Below are positions 23,055 to 35,268 of a stretch of DNA of 64,000 bases, piece after piece. The translations under genes and the position numbers were made by a program. The DNA is taken from positions 372,001 through 436,000 of the forward strand of contig JAEBUN010000021.1 of the NCBI GenBank assembly GCA_023014365.1. The letters are read 5' to 3'. The stretch is from Lepiota brunneoincarnata (lineage: Eukaryota; Basidiomycota; Agaricomycetes; Agaricales; Agaricaceae). Every line of letters begins with the position of its first letter. Positions within the stretch are counted from its first letter, which is position 1. The notes beneath the pieces were generated by a model. The model searched no databases and had not been told where the DNA came from. It was given only the letters and a program-made list of their open reading frames with translations.

Positions 23055-24703
23055 TCAGACGTCCTCGCTGCTAGTGGTTACCATGTGAGAGGCTGCATTC
23101 AAAGAATAAACGCGGGGCGAGGTTAGTGGGTTGCCAACCTCGAAGGTATTTCCCCCGGCCTCGCAGTCCACCTGGGTTGCAATCTTAATAGTCATATGCC
23201 GCGAAGCATGCGTAGATCCAGCGGCTCGCGATCGTTGATTACCGAGACCCTGCGATCCCCCCCGTGCGGGGCGATGTGCTCGGGTCACGATCGCACAGAA
23301 AATGATACCCTTGGAGAAAATACATTTAAGGTCTGCGTGAGAGGTAATCGGAGGGATAGGCAGACTTACAATCATAGGTCCATTCTAGTCCCCCAAAAGT
23401 ATATCAGGTAAGCATATGGGGGCTTGTGTTTCGCAGCAGCACTCATGGGACCACTCACCGCTGCCACAAATACGAACTGTATGTTTGACTTTCCGACGTA
23501 GGTTGCCAAGGAGAGAAGGACACAAACACTACTCGCGAGATTGAATACCCATTTTTCGACGTTTCGTTTAGCAAACTACAAACCCGTAGAGAACAGCGGC
23601 TTCAACAAGAATATTCCTAACTTTCTGGAAACGGGATTAATACGATTTTGGTCGTAGATGTGGGATAGTATGAACTTACGGCTAAGCCATTGTCAGGACA
23701 ATGTCCCAGCTGGCGGCTGGAGAGGATGATGCGAACAGCGATAAGAGCTAGAGGCAATGAGAATGATCAACCCCATGTCTAATATTTTCTATCAGGAACT
23801 GCTCACAAGTGGAGCAAAAATTACAGCTGTTTCGTAGGACATGAGTTCGAGGAGTCTAATATCACGGGTGTGGGATGCTTACAGAAATGTAAGAACAAAA
23901 TAAGCAGTAATCCAGTTTCCAACAGCATTGAAGATAGGTTCTTTGGCTTGGGTGAAGTGATAAACAATCATGACTCCAGTCCCTGCGGATACCATCCGTC
24001 AGCTGTAGCAACGAGATACCGCAGCACAGTACTTACCGATGAAGACCGTAGAAAGAACGATTGGAGGAATGGTGATCCATTTATTCCTCTCCCATACGAT
24101 GTACAGTCGGTATACCTACGGCCACCAACGTGAGACGTGTTCGACTCTCAATGTGCGGGGATGGGTTGAAGAGGTGTTAACACAACAGAAGTGACACTTG
24201 CCATAAAAATATCACCAACGAACGTGCTAGAGACATAGAAAGCAGCACTAGCCACCTGCTTCCAGTTAGACAGCTTCAGATATGTCGCCTCTGCAGGGGT
24301 AAAGCTGGAAGGTTCGACACAGAATCCGGAACCACGTGGGCGTATGAATGCTTCGAAAGCAATGGCCAAATCCAATACCCAATGCTATTGAGGGATGGTG
24401 TGAGCTGTCGTCATTGACATAGCGATGCTTATCGAACGAGGAACATACGCCAGTTATTGTGATGAAAAGGATAATCGCGGTGATCATCATGGGCTTGACT
24501 GCGCCCCCCTGGCGAGTCCTTGCCCTCGAAAGAAGGGCATCTACTGTGTTAGGCAGCAGGCAGTAGAAGACACCTAAGAGAGCTGCTGGGTCAGCAGAGG
24601 AGAGCGCCTTAAGTGCGAAGTACGTGCCCATGAGCAAACTTTCGAGGAATGTCGCGCCCAACATGGACTCGTCCAGTGGCGGCGAATGGTCCCCCGGGGG
24701 CAT
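23055..24703 (-). CDS. Polytopic membrane protein of an Agaricomycete family, about 10 exons
   Basis: Exons (minus strand): 24703-24628, 24573-24449, 24384-24202, 24115-24037, 23982-23883, one ending at 23680, 23624-23584, 23528-23459, 23384-23370 and 23309-23055. The order of motifs fits a seven-helix protein: MLGATFLESLLMGVFYCLL, then a helix ending FITITG, HWVLDLAIAFEAF, GDIFMVYRLYIVWERNKW, FVLTFL, IAVRIILSSRQL, VLYGVCVLLSLATYVG, and a hydrophilic tail of about 85 residues. The function of this family is unknown to me; a receptor- or transporter-like role is only a guess. Two donors are GC instead of GT (24627, 24201), and one exon is 15 bases. I could not find a junction in frame between the exon ending at 23883 and the one ending at 23680, so the gene may be damaged there. 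Confidence 0.65.
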
Positions 24704-25156
24704 GTTGGGGAAAGCTGTGGCTTGCCTTTGGCTTGGAAGCAAGACCGGCTCCTTATAAGCAAATGGATGGTGGGGGGATTAACGCTCTTGAACAGACATA
24801 AACCACGGGTTACAATACATTACCTTTCGCCGAAACCCATCAAATACCCTCTAGGCGATCAAACCGGTGATGGAGTTTTTGATCTTGGGTGACTTCTGGT
24901 ATGCACATACTACAGCCTTCCCTAGCGTCGTTGAACATCATATCTGATGCACGAGTTTGTAATACATCAACCATGGAAGCACAAACCCTGTGACCGGAAT
25001 CTCGGGACGACTGAGGCGCTTGTCAGATGGCATTACTTATATTCCCATTGGTAACGTTACTTTTAATTAACCAATGTTTCTGTGAGTGTTGTGGATGCCT
25101 GATAATTGATTATCTTTAACAGCGCCAATATGTAGAGCAGGGAAGACATATGAGGC
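24704..25156. other. Intergenic
   Basis: No gene is seen. It holds the promoter of the membrane protein gene. The last four bases (AGGC, 25153-25156) are the target duplication of the LTR that follows. Confidence 0.4.
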
Positions 25157-25884
25157 TGAAGAGCGACTCTTCAGCACGTGAGAGGTGCCGAAACGAAGCG
25201 AAACCGAAACGAAACCGAACGAAACCGAAACGAAACGACGCGAAACACGTCCAAACAAAGGGACGAGCGTGATCGACGAAACAACCACTGGGCTTCGAAA
25301 ACCAGGAGAGACACGTTATTTGAGAGAGAGAATTAGAGAATGAGACCAGGAGGAAGTTTCTGGGTCGATTATTGACTGGAGAACTCGTCTCCCAGGCTTG
25401 TACCTTTATACAAAGGATAACTTTGATTATTTCTATGTTTCTTACACCAAAACGGAGAAGAAAATGAGAGGTCTTTAAACTAAGTCATATCTGGGAAACG
25501 GAGAACGTGAAACAGGGGAGATCGTGCAGTTTTCACGACTACGTTAATAGGGAATCAGGAAAAGGGAAAGGAGAAGATAAAAGGGTGGTATGCGAGGCAC
25601 AGAGAAGTCATATACAGGGAGAAAACTTATACTATGGGTTGTGTTCAGGGAAAATAATAGCAATATGGTGAAAATTTATCTGTTAAGGAATGTAGGAGGC
25701 TACGAGCGGAACGGATATGTTGTCGAAATGATAATGGCTCCCTTGGCCTGGGCGCTCCGAGTTCCTTGATCCGAGAGTTCGTTCCGGGTTTCGAGTTCGG
25801 GCGTGCTTCGGGTTCGGGTTCCGAGTCCTACGAGAGGTGGCATGGGGCGGCCATTGCATGTGTAGCCGCATGCCCACCTCTACA
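25157..25884. repeat. Solo LTR, family L1, copy 1 (728 bases)
   Basis: It begins TGAAGAGCGACTCTTCAGC and ends GCCCACCTCTACA, and is flanked by AGGC on both sides (25153-25156 and 25885-25888). A second copy with the same ends lies at 35269-35963. Both ends carry short inverted repeats: TGAAGAG against CTCTTCA at the start, and GAGGTGGCATG against CATGCCCACCTC at the end. No internal retrotransposon region is in the window. Confidence 0.75.
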
Positions 25885-25888
25885 AGGC

Positions 25889-28258
25889 GGAGATGGGGAA
25901 TTGAAGATTGAAGTTGTCGAGGGAATCACACAAGGCATAGAATAGAGGTCGTGACTTTCCATCATGGTCATCGGTATCAGCGGTCTCGACCTGATCGGGG
26001 GGATGGTCGAGCTGGTAGCGGGATGGCTTGAAATTTGTGAGGCTTTGATTGATCCTAAGATGCATCTTGATGTGTGGAAAGGACTGAGCCTGTTTCTTTC
26101 TGAGTGAACTGGTGAAATGTTGGCTGGAACTGCAGATAGCTTGAAATGGAGGGCATTTTACTAGTCGAGTATCTGATTGGAAACAGTGACAAGGCTAGAG
26201 GTCCGACAACCTTGAATTGAGCATGGGAAGACTAGATCGTCGTTAATCGGGATGGAAGAGAATCCAGAGTTCGGCGAGGGGCTGGTCAGAGTCACGTGGT
26301 TATTTGGAACGGCGCATGACTTTCACAGGTACGCCTCTCCTCTCCTCTCGTGTCTCGAACCAGGGCACCAAATTTACTCTATGCGCTGGGACATGGTACA
26401 TGAATCATGACTGGCGTGGTGTTGTCAAAGTGGGCCTATGAGCAGCGGGGGCTTTTTTGTGATACGACCCCCAGGGGATTCGTTGCTTTTCATTAAAATT
26501 ACGGAGGATGTTCTGCGTGCGTTCGTTTTTTCTCATCTCATGCTCCTCTCTTTGTATGACGGAACGATTACCTACTGTTTTGTAGCTGAACATACCGCCG
26601 TTGGAATGAACTACAACCAGCCCGGTCCACTACCTCAAATGGCCCTAACCAAATACTCCTTCAAATTCGACATACATGGCCTTCCCTTCCACAAACGATG
26701 CCATCTAAGCCGACCATGCAGTATACTGGTGTAGGTTTCTCTCGTAGTTACAGATATCGCGACAGCGATAACAGCAAACGAATAGATAAAGGGCTATCTT
26801 AATGAGGAGCATGGTAGATGAAAATTGAAAGTGACCGGTTCCGTGGACTCGGTATGGCTGTTTGAAAGGGCCGTGGAATGAGGGCACTATTGAAAAGTTC
26901 CCGCGCCGCCGCGAGGCCTCTCAGCTGACCCGTTTCTTCCCTGTGATACCGTCTAGGGTCCATCCATCTCCCTGGATTTCTCACTGGGCTTAACCCCCAG
27001 CTTCTTATTTCCCAGGCTACTACGGGTGATAGCTACCATCCATCTTTCACGATGTGAGTCGGCTATTTGCTATCAACACTACGTGGGACGCTCATCATCC
27101 TGCTGAGGCTAGCCAGATGTCCACTTGCAGTCGGCTCGGACCAAAGAGTGACTTGGTGTACACATGTAGCCGGTGCTTTTTCGGTGTGGAAGAATCGTTG
27201 ATGCGGATCCCTCGCTCGCTCGCGGCAATATAAATATTTACCGCACATCGACTCCACTCCTCCCTCGATGAGTGGAGCCATGCCCTCCCCGGAGGACCTA
27301 GATAGCCACGCTGGACGATCACAACAAATGTCTTCGCCACTCCATTCGGAGTTCTGACTTCCGTAAGCTTTGGTGCTTAATTTAGCATTTCTGAGTATAT
27401 CACCAGCTATTTTCGTTTCGTAGTGTTCAACTTGCCATTTCTTCACCAGCACTGCGCCATTTGCACCTCTGGCACCGTTTCAGTTCGTTTACACACGCCT
27501 CATCAAGAAATACAGAAGCACTCTCTTCAACGGAAAAGGCATTAGTTCCCGGATTAAGGTTGCCATCAGCCCGGATGATTCGTGATAAGCCAGCGATATT
27601 CTCTGTCACCAATCCTCTTGCTCGTTTTTCATGCACTCGGACCCGAACCTGTGGCATAAATACACCCAGTGCCGCATTACCCACTACCGGGACCGATATC
27701 AAGGTCTATTTTATGACCCTCGCAGGCTGCTGACACCCGCCCCCTCGTGGCCGTGGTTGGAATTTACCAGTGTATGGATTATGGGGGAGCCAGCAAGCCT
27801 TCTATTCACGTCTCGATGCGCATGATTCTCCCTCCGACATCAAAGCTTGCCTTGTATATGACATTTTTAGATCATCCTCATTTCAGTTGTTTCATCAACG
27901 CGTCCTGTTTGTGGGACCCAGTTCAAAGGAAACCAATACCGAATCCCTGATATCCTCATGCACCCATTGCTCGTGTACTCGACATGCCAATCCGTCGAGG
28001 AAATTGCTTCCATACAAGTCACTTACAATGGCTGCAGCTTTCTCGCGAAGATACCTGAAAACTGGTACAGACCCACCCTCTGTGTACTTCATGAATCCCT
28101 GGCTTGCGAGAAAAGCTTCTCAAGTCAGATACGAAACGGATCTAGAAATGGGACGTCGAGAGACAGGTATAAAGGATACAGGGGGAGACACACTGGGATT
28201 TCTTTGCCTCGGTTGTACCTACCGATCAAGCCTCTAAGTGTTCATACCTCAGCTTCTC
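25889..28258. other. Intergenic, 2.4 kb
   Basis: Minus-strand frames at about 27063-27702 and several shorter ones show no motif I recognise and no intron signals joining them convincingly. Bases after about 28100 should include the promoter of the laccase-like gene. Confidence 0.35.
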
Positions 28259-30500
28259 ATGCAGAGTTTTCTATTTCTTTTCGCCTTAGTCCAGGCGGCG
28301 GTCGGTGCCACTATTGAGGCCGTCCAAACCGTCACCTTGACTGTTCAGAATCGACAGCTCGCCCCCGATGGATTCTCCAGGAGTATGTTTCTTACTCCGT
28401 ACACCTTTATTGTGGTACTGAGCGGGTGGAATCCTAGGCACTATCGTCGCAAATGGGGCATACCCCAACCCGCCAATCCTGGCCTTCAAGGGTCAGACTC
28501 TCAGGGTCGTCATGAATAACCGTTTGGTAGATTTGTTTTGCCAGAATATTGTACAACCTTCGAAAGCACTTATGCTTGGTTGGTATATAGACCGACACCA
28601 CTATGCGTCGTTCTACGGCCCTCAACCTCGATGGTATCTTCTTCAACACTGCTAACATCTTCATGGAAGGCGAGCCATTCGTCAACGCTTGCCCTGTTGG
28701 TCCGGGTTCCTCTTTCACATATGAGGCCAATCTCGACCATGGTGGTACTTTCTGGTATCACTCTGAACTGAGCGTCCAATATCTTGATGTGGGTACCTCC
28801 ATACTTTTAATCGTGGCAGAGTATCATTGACAATCCCAACCAGGGATTCCGTGGGCCGCTGATTGTCTATGACCCGTTTGACTCGCAAAGGAATCTCTAC
28901 GATGTCGACGACGTCAGCACTGTCAGTATTCATTCGTTGAAGTTGCCTTGGTCGATGCTCAACCTGTTAATCAGATCATACAAGTCGGTGAATGGTATCA
29001 TACCCCGACGGTTGCTCTCCTTGCTAGCTATGTTGCAACCGGCGGCATCCCAGTCTCTGATGCGGGTACTGTCAATGGTCGCGGTCGCTTCAACGGCGGA
29101 CCCGCTGTTCCTTGGTCTGTCATCAACGTCGTAAGGGGCAAGCGCTACCGCTTCCGTATCATTAACGAGTCCGCTCGTGATGTCTTTACCGTCTCCTTTG
29201 ATAACCACGATATGAGTAAGTGGTCTTTTCTTTGAGTGTGTGGCGACGCTTGGCGCTCAGATGAGCATGAATAGCCATCATTGAGGCAGATGGCCAGGCT
29301 ACTCAACCCCATACCGTCAAGAAGATTGAAATCCTCGCTGGCCAGCGCTACTCAGTCGTTGTATGTATCATTACCACAGTCTGGATAGAATCAATAGTAA
29401 CAACGTTTACCAGGTTAATGCCAACCAGCCCATTGCTAACTACTGGTTCAATGCTCCCTTCGTTGGTGGTAATGCCGCCGGGAACCCTAACCGTCAGTTT
29501 ATCTCTGCGGAACATCATAAGATAGGACTCTAACCTTGTTGCAGAGAATGGCACTTTATCTCGCGGTATCCTCCGCTATTTCGGCGCCCCTAATGCTGAC
29601 CCGAGAACCCCGATGACCCTCGGTCCTGATGACGGCGCCCTTGTTGAAGCTGACCTTCGTCCTCTCGTTCCCACCAAGGTTGAGAACCCTGATATCCGGC
29701 TCAACTTTACCATTTCTGCTGTACGTGCAATATTTCTTGTACATATTTGGTATATGTTAAGACAAGGTGTCTTTCCGTAGACTGCCGGCAAGGCTCAATT
29801 CAATCTCAACGGTATCTCCTACGTCCCGCCCAAGGACCCCACCCTCGACCAGGTCCTTGAGGGAAAGACCCAATTCAACACTACCGAGAACACCTTTGTC
29901 CTTCCTTCGAACAAAGTCGTCGAGATTGCCTTCCCAGCTGCTGGTGGTGTTCATCCATTCCATATGCACGGCGTAAGTGACGAAATTTTTGTTCTATTTT
30001 TTCTAAGGAAAATGAATCGTTCATGGCACTATCCTTACAGATGGTTTTCCAACTCGTCAAATCTATGAGCTCCAATGTGACCAACCTTATCAACCCAATT
30101 AGCCGTGACGTGAGTGTCTCTCCATTTTTACCCTGAATTACCTCTGGACACTTGAACCATGACACAGACTGCCGGTGCCGGAGGATCAGGTACCACCATC
30201 CGCTTCAGAACGAACAAGGCCGGTGAGTTTACACGGTTGATATCCAAGTTCGTTTGGGTGAATATTTGAATGAACTGTGTGATCAGGACCATTCATGTAC
30301 CACTGCCATATCTTTTGGCACAAGTTTGCTGGTCTCGCTTCGGTCCAGATGGTTGATCCCGCCGCGACCAGACAGGGCGTTCATCCCAATGCTGCCTGGC
30401 AGAATCTCTGCCCTGCGTAAGTGCTCGCAAAACATCTAATGTCTTGATATGGGAAGTGACGATATACAGGTACAATGCCCTCCCTCCTGATCAGCAGTGA
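28259..30500 (+). CDS. Laccase-fold protein lacking part of the copper site, 13 exons
   Basis: Exons: 28259-28382, 28438-28526, 28591-28788, 28844-28921, 28975-29215, 29275-29360, 29414-29492, 29545-29720, 29781-29972, 30041-30109, 30168-30222, 30287-30416 and 30470-30500, giving 515 aa, the normal laccase length, in phase throughout. The signal peptide is MQSFLFLFALVQAAVGA. The fold is complete, but motif L1 (normally His-Trp-His-Gly) reads Asn83-Leu-Asp85-Gly. L2 reads YHSELSVQYLDG, with Glu130 for the second His and Leu136 for the usual Cys. L3 (HPFHMHG, 415-421) and L4 (YHCHIFWHKFAGL, His468-Cys469-His470 and His474) are intact. The type 1 copper site could therefore form, but only five of eight trinuclear-site His remain. 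Normal laccase activity, which reduces oxygen to water, is unlikely. The unbroken frame suggests a retained role. Confidence 0.88.
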
Positions 30501-31677
30501 TTCACGGGCTGTTGTCGGACCTGGCTAGGTATTTAAAGGTGTATGATTGTGTTTTTGGGCTTCGGAGTCTGATTAAGTGTATTTTATATAAATTTGAGAG
30601 ACGAACATGTTTCTGTTGGATGTGGTGATTCCGTGTCATTACAAAACGAGGTTATCCTTCAGTGCATACAGATGGGGTGGGGCTGAAAAGCTATGATGAG
30701 GACGGGTAAAATATGTTGCTGTTTTCATTCAACTTGGAGCGTGGGAAGGATCGTTGATGATTCCGGCAACTCTCATGAAAGAACCGTTGCATCCCGTTTG
30801 CCACACACCCCACCCCGGCCACAGCCGCCTGTAAGCCACAAAGTGCTCCCCGAGAGCATTCTAATAAACAAAGTTGAGGAACTAAGGAACAACAATAAGC
30901 AATCCTACAGCAGAATCTCCAGACTCCACCCAACCGACTTACTCTACATGCCGACGCCGGATGTATTAATACAGCACGAGAGCCCTATGTGAAATCAAAC
31001 GTGTGACATCTCCTTCAACACTACCTTATAACAAGACATAATGGGATGCCGTCACTCCACACGAGGGGTTCGATACGACATCCTCTGGACCTGAATTTAC
31101 GTTTGTGGGTCCAATCTGTTTTGAATGAACTCGATCAAATTCTGGGACAAGCACGGAACGCTCCAGGGCAAGAACATGAGACAGCGACCGGAGCAAGTGA
31201 CCATCTGAAGTGGTTCGAGATCTCAGATATGGGACAGATACCTGCCGGTCCCACGTTCGTAAATGAGAGTGGGGATTGAAGGAAGATGTCATGAGCTGCA
31301 GCATGCACCAAGAGTAACCGACATCAGCGAGATCGAGGTCCTCAAGATGTGACAGCCACAATGAGACCAGATGTTTCTCAAAACCCAAGATCCTGCAAAG
31401 ACAGGGATGAGGGAGTCAATGGCTCGAAATGATACTCAGATTACAGAATGTAGTGGGAGATAATCATGGTGGGTGTGTATACGTCTAAACGGTCGCCCGC
31501 GTTCCCACCCGGGTGCTTGAAATTTTGAACTGCAGCGTTGTCTTCCCCCCTTGAGAACCGCCATAAGTGCCTGAGGGGTAGTAACAAACGATGGAAATGA
31601 TACGTATATATATATCATCACTCCTGGGTCAATTTGCCTCTACAACCCCAGAGCGGTAACAACATGGAGTGCAAGCA
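30501..31677. other. Intergenic
   Basis: A minus-strand frame at 31026-31388 contains an LRR-like phrase (HLEDLDLADVGYSW) but no start, intron set or neighbouring fragment that would make a gene. Otherwise nothing is seen. Confidence 0.3.
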
Positions 31678-32115
31678 TTATATAATGCCAAGTGGGGTTG
31701 TGCATGGATCACGCCGGCAACTGTAGGGTGCATGAGCAGTCTTGGAACCAGATCAACTGAGCAGGTTCAACCGGAACGGACTTACAGGCCAAAATTTTTG
31801 CCACTGACAAGGCAACACGAGAGACCTGCTTCGCCTGGTAGTCAAAATATGAGGTTCTCATACTCTATTCGATATCAATGAATGAGCTTACAGGGGCTTG
31901 GAAAACCGGCAATCTAAAGAGAATCAGTATAACATTTGGAGGTTTCTGGGTCCGGATTTACGGTTGGATCAAAACCTGATGTAAGTCAGCAAAGGGTTAA
32001 GAGTCTTGTATGGCGTTGGCGGGGTGAACCTACAAATATCACCTTCGCCCCCAGCTTGGACAAGGACGCCTTGTGCAGAGAGGAGGAAAATAAAAGCGTA
32101 GAAGAGCTTGTACAT
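31678..32115 (-). CDS. Small secreted cysteine-rich protein, 5 exons, 66 aa
   Basis: Exons (minus strand): 32115-32043, 31975-31962, 31913-31892, 31834-31786 and 31720-31678. All introns are GT-AG and the lengths sum to 67 codons including the stop. The N-terminus is a clear signal peptide (MYKLFYAFIFLLSAQGVLVQA). The mature part is about 45 residues with five Cys, in the pattern PCEAGLSCCLVSGKNFG followed by LCRRDPC. Small cysteine-rich secreted proteins are common in basidiomycetes and often serve at the cell surface or in interactions; no specific function can be given. The exons are very short (14 and 22 bases for exons 2 and 3), so the model depends on hand-picked splice sites. Confidence 0.5.
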
Positions 32116-33205
32116 TGCAGCTGTGTTGTGGTGTTTCTGCAGAAGATGATATCCCATGTCCTTATATACGATGCACCTGGACCCAATTCCTTGAGAATCA
32201 TGGAGGCCATGCCACGCAGCAGCGCTGCCCAGCGCTGTGATCTATCAGGATGCTGCCATATAAATTAAAGCAAGTCCCTAGAAACCTCACGCCACACGGA
32301 TGACACGACATTCCTCAATCGTCGGAGACAGGCAGAACGTCAGTCGAAATGCATGTGCACACCTTATCAAGGACGACTCACGAGGGCTAATGCCGGGTGG
32401 GGGCAGGCGGCATCCCGACCGATCCGCCTAGTCTTAGTCCCAGATAGACTGGCCGACTATCTTCGAGTATGGGCATCATTCGCAACCCTTCCTTAGCACC
32501 CCAAGGAAGGACCAAATGCACTCTGGACATAATTTCGCTCGCTCCGACCCAATCAATTTTTATGACAGGCCTGAAATGTTGCGGCGCAATTCTACCGGAT
32601 AACAACGGGGTAGGCGACTCACCGCAGGCAGCTGGCATGAGCATGATACATCTTGGGCGCAAAAATGTGACTGACAATGTGAAGGACAAGATGCCACCAG
32701 CAGTGAAGTTGCTAAGCCTAGCAAAATGGCTGTGCGAAACAGGTCGCGGCTGTTAAGTCCCAGCTTTGAGGCATAGTGTCGTTATTGGTAACTATCATTC
32801 GAGCCACAGTGAGGCTTGAGAACCGTATTGAGAGCAGAGGAATACCAGGTGAGAAAGCGAGTACCATACTTAGCAGAGGGAGCCAATTCTGCCTGGTTCG
32901 GCGCGCTCAGTTGTCACCATGGCCAGACGAGATGCTGATAAATCGATGCACGTGACCATTCCTCCTGATCCAGTCTCCCTCGCAATTCATAGGAAATACG
33001 AAATCAAAGCTCAACAGGTTCCAAGGTCAGGTCACAGTGCACAGGACTTACACTGCAAAGCTCACAATACATTAGTAACACAGACGAAAGTGGACGCGAC
33101 AGAGACCGGCTGCTAGGGAGCATCTAGCCCCAAATTCCTCTATGCGTTGCCAACGATTCCGAAGTGAACAAACCAACGATTAAAGACGTTGGGCGTCCCT
33201 CTACC
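32116..33205. other. Intergenic
   Basis: Frames of about 60-100 codons exist on both strands without recognisable domains. No repeat partner was seen. Confidence 0.3.
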
Positions 33206-33694
33206 TCACCGACCTCCTGTCTGACTGTTCTGAGACCTATTTTGATGGTAGCTATGACAAAACCTCGATGTTTCACTGTGTCGAAGACAGGGCCTCGCAG
33301 TCCCTCTGCTGAACTTTGCAACAACGTCTAAAACAGAATCACGGAAATCGGCAATGACAACCTCCTCCAATCCTGCTCCAATTCCCATCCGTTCTCCCAC
33401 CACGTCCTTCGCCAGAACGTTTTCCCTTTCCTCTTCCATTTCGCTAGCTCTAACCCATGCTGACTTCTTGAGACCGCAAAAAGATGGCGGCATAACTCGA
33501 GCGCTATTTCGCGGGATTAGGCGATCAAGATTCCCGGATAATTCTGGAGCAAGTGCAGGTGGAGAAAGCGTCCCATCCCTCCACATCAGTCCCAAAGGCT
33601 TAGATAGGTAGAAAAAGGGTGCAAATAAGGATGCGAGGAGCCCGAACCAGATTTCCGGAGTACATGGGAGTAAGAACGGTAATCTAAGTTTCAT
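33206..33694 (-). CDS. Possible protein overlapping the GNAT stop codon, 162 aa
   Basis: The ATG overlaps the stop of the GNAT gene in the arrangement ATGA (33694-33691) on the same strand. The translation starts with a hydrophobic, signal-like segment (MKLRLPFLLPCTPEIWFGLL) and continues hydrophilic to 33206. I recognise no family. It could be 3' UTR that is open by chance, a relic, or a second cistron. The opposite strand is also open over part of it (33354-33611), so coding status is doubtful. Confidence 0.2.
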   Translation of the reverse strand: MKLRLPFLLPCTPEIWFGLLASLFAPFFYLSKPLGLMWRDGTLSPPALAPELSGNLDRLIPRNSARVMPPSFCGLKKSAWVRASEMEEERENVLAKDVVGERMGIGAGLEEVVIADFRDSVLDVVAKFSRGTARPCLRHSETSRFCHSYHQNRSQNSQTGGR

Positions 33695-34522
33695 GCGTCA
33701 ATGGCATCGTAACGCTCAAAGACATTGAGATCACGCATAAACCCTTTAAACTCGCCAATATTTGGCACTTGCCGCACCAAAGCGAAGCCGTTTTTCAAGA
33801 AGACCTTATCACTAGCCTCGTTTCCTCCGTAAACCTCGCCAACCAAATGTCGCGATCCCAAAAGTGGCTTGGCAACGTCGTTGATCAGTGTATCGAGAGC
33901 GTCGGTCATAATGCCCCTTCCGTGGTGGCTAGGCACGACCCAATCTGTAGGGACCGATGACAGAATCAAATCACCGTACACGAGCTCAAGAAATGGAAGG
34001 TACCTCCGAAAACCCATATAATATCTCGGTTTCCAGCTGGTAAAGCCAGGTTCGTCTCGCTATCGTGCTTTGCATTTTCGAGCCAGATTTTTGAGCTTCT
34101 GGTTATTCCGATATCACCCAATAAAAGTTCGCTGCCGTCTTCCTGAATTTCTCGCAGGAACCTGACGGGGCTATGGGTCAAAATGATGGGTCCGCTCCTC
34201 TCAACCGCATCAATCAACTCTTTCAGGCTCAAGTCACACTGGGACTTGATTTTGTTGATCCATGTCTGAGCGTGTTCTGGTGTATCAGATCCAACTAGTG
34301 AAATTATATAGCATGACGAGATCAGGTGGTCTTACCAGTCAAGTACGGGTACGGGCAACCGCCCAGCCACACATGGATGCGTTCGTCGTTCAGAGGCGGC
34401 AAAACGTGAGGCACATCACTTTGACGTGGGGGTGTCATGATGATACTGGGATGTTTCCGCAATCGAAGGAAAGGTTCCTTGGTTTGTGGATTGATCTCTA
34501 GTGGTCCAAGACGATTGGTCAT
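33691..34522 (-). CDS. GNAT family N-acetyltransferase, 3 exons, 243 aa
   Basis: Exons (minus strand): 34522-34336, 34294-34004 and 33944-33691, in phase. The acetyl-CoA binding core reads DWVVPSHHGRGIMTDALDTL, with the family's R/Q-x-x-G-x-G/A type loop (HHGRGI), then LVGEVYGGNEASDKVFLKNGF, the usual motif B (N-x-A-S-x-x-V-x-x-K-x-G-F). The N-terminal part (PLNDERIHVWLGGCPYPYLT) matches fungal GNAT proteins of the RimJ-like type. It transfers an acetyl group from acetyl-CoA to an amine; the substrate is unknown. The start is the first ATG upstream of conserved sequence. Confidence 0.85.
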
Positions 34523-35268
34523 TCTGTCGGTTCAGCGAGGTCAATGTGGCACTGAGTAGCTACTTATACTTGTGCATCTAGCGCCGATATCTCAGGTTTT
34601 CAATAGGTTGAAGGGTCTGAATGACTCAGCGGCCAGTCAGACGGGCGAAGAAGACCGTTGGTATGTCGATTAGCGATGTCAGATCCATCACCGCTGGAGC
34701 AGATGCCCACGGGCACATATGCATGTTAGAGATTCGAGAAAGCATGGACAGAGAGGAACAGCCAGAGTGCCAGTTGGGCTGATGACGAGGATGGGGTATA
34801 CATATGTACACCACTGCTCCCTAGCCGTTCAGAAAGAATATGACACGATCAACGGACCGACCCACGACTGGTATTATGTTGACAAAGTGGGAATAGATCC
34901 CTTGCTAATAATATGGCTTATCGGTGACCTTTGGCCGCGCATTTTGGGCGGGTGCTGATAAGTGCCGATGCTTGGGAAGCGGGAGGCCTGATATTGGGAG
35001 CTGAGCCTGTGAACCTGTCATAGAATTGGCAGCCCATATGGAACGTTGGAGGGGGAGTGATCGAGGTCGGTAGTCCAATCACGAATCATCATTTCCGAGA
35101 TTGTCAAGGCACGAAAGCTGCCTGATACAGGGAGAACCAAGGAGACAAGTTTCCGGTAAATATGGTCCAAGGAAAGGGTGATACTCGCGCCCTATTCACG
35201 AAAACCGGCTTTATAACACTCCGTGCATCAATGGAACGACCGTGCCTCAGCCATATCATGGAACCTGC
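34523..35268. other. Intergenic
   Basis: No gene is seen. The last four bases (CTGC, 35265-35268) are the target duplication of the next LTR. Confidence 0.35.

Noticed and set aside
24120..24150. tRNA B-box-like TGTTCGACTCTC
   Set aside because: It lies in an intron of the membrane protein gene and no A-box or acceptor stem can be formed.
27063..27702. Overlapping minus-strand frames of 90-130 codons
   Set aside because: No domain, signal peptide, consistent splice sites or repeat partner was seen.
31026..31388. Minus-strand frame with an LRR-like phrase
   Set aside because: One short phrase is not enough; no F-box, start context or further repeats.
19966..34522. A biosynthetic gene cluster (FMO, laccase-like, GNAT)
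   Set aside because: No backbone enzyme, transporter or regulator; gene spacing and content look random.
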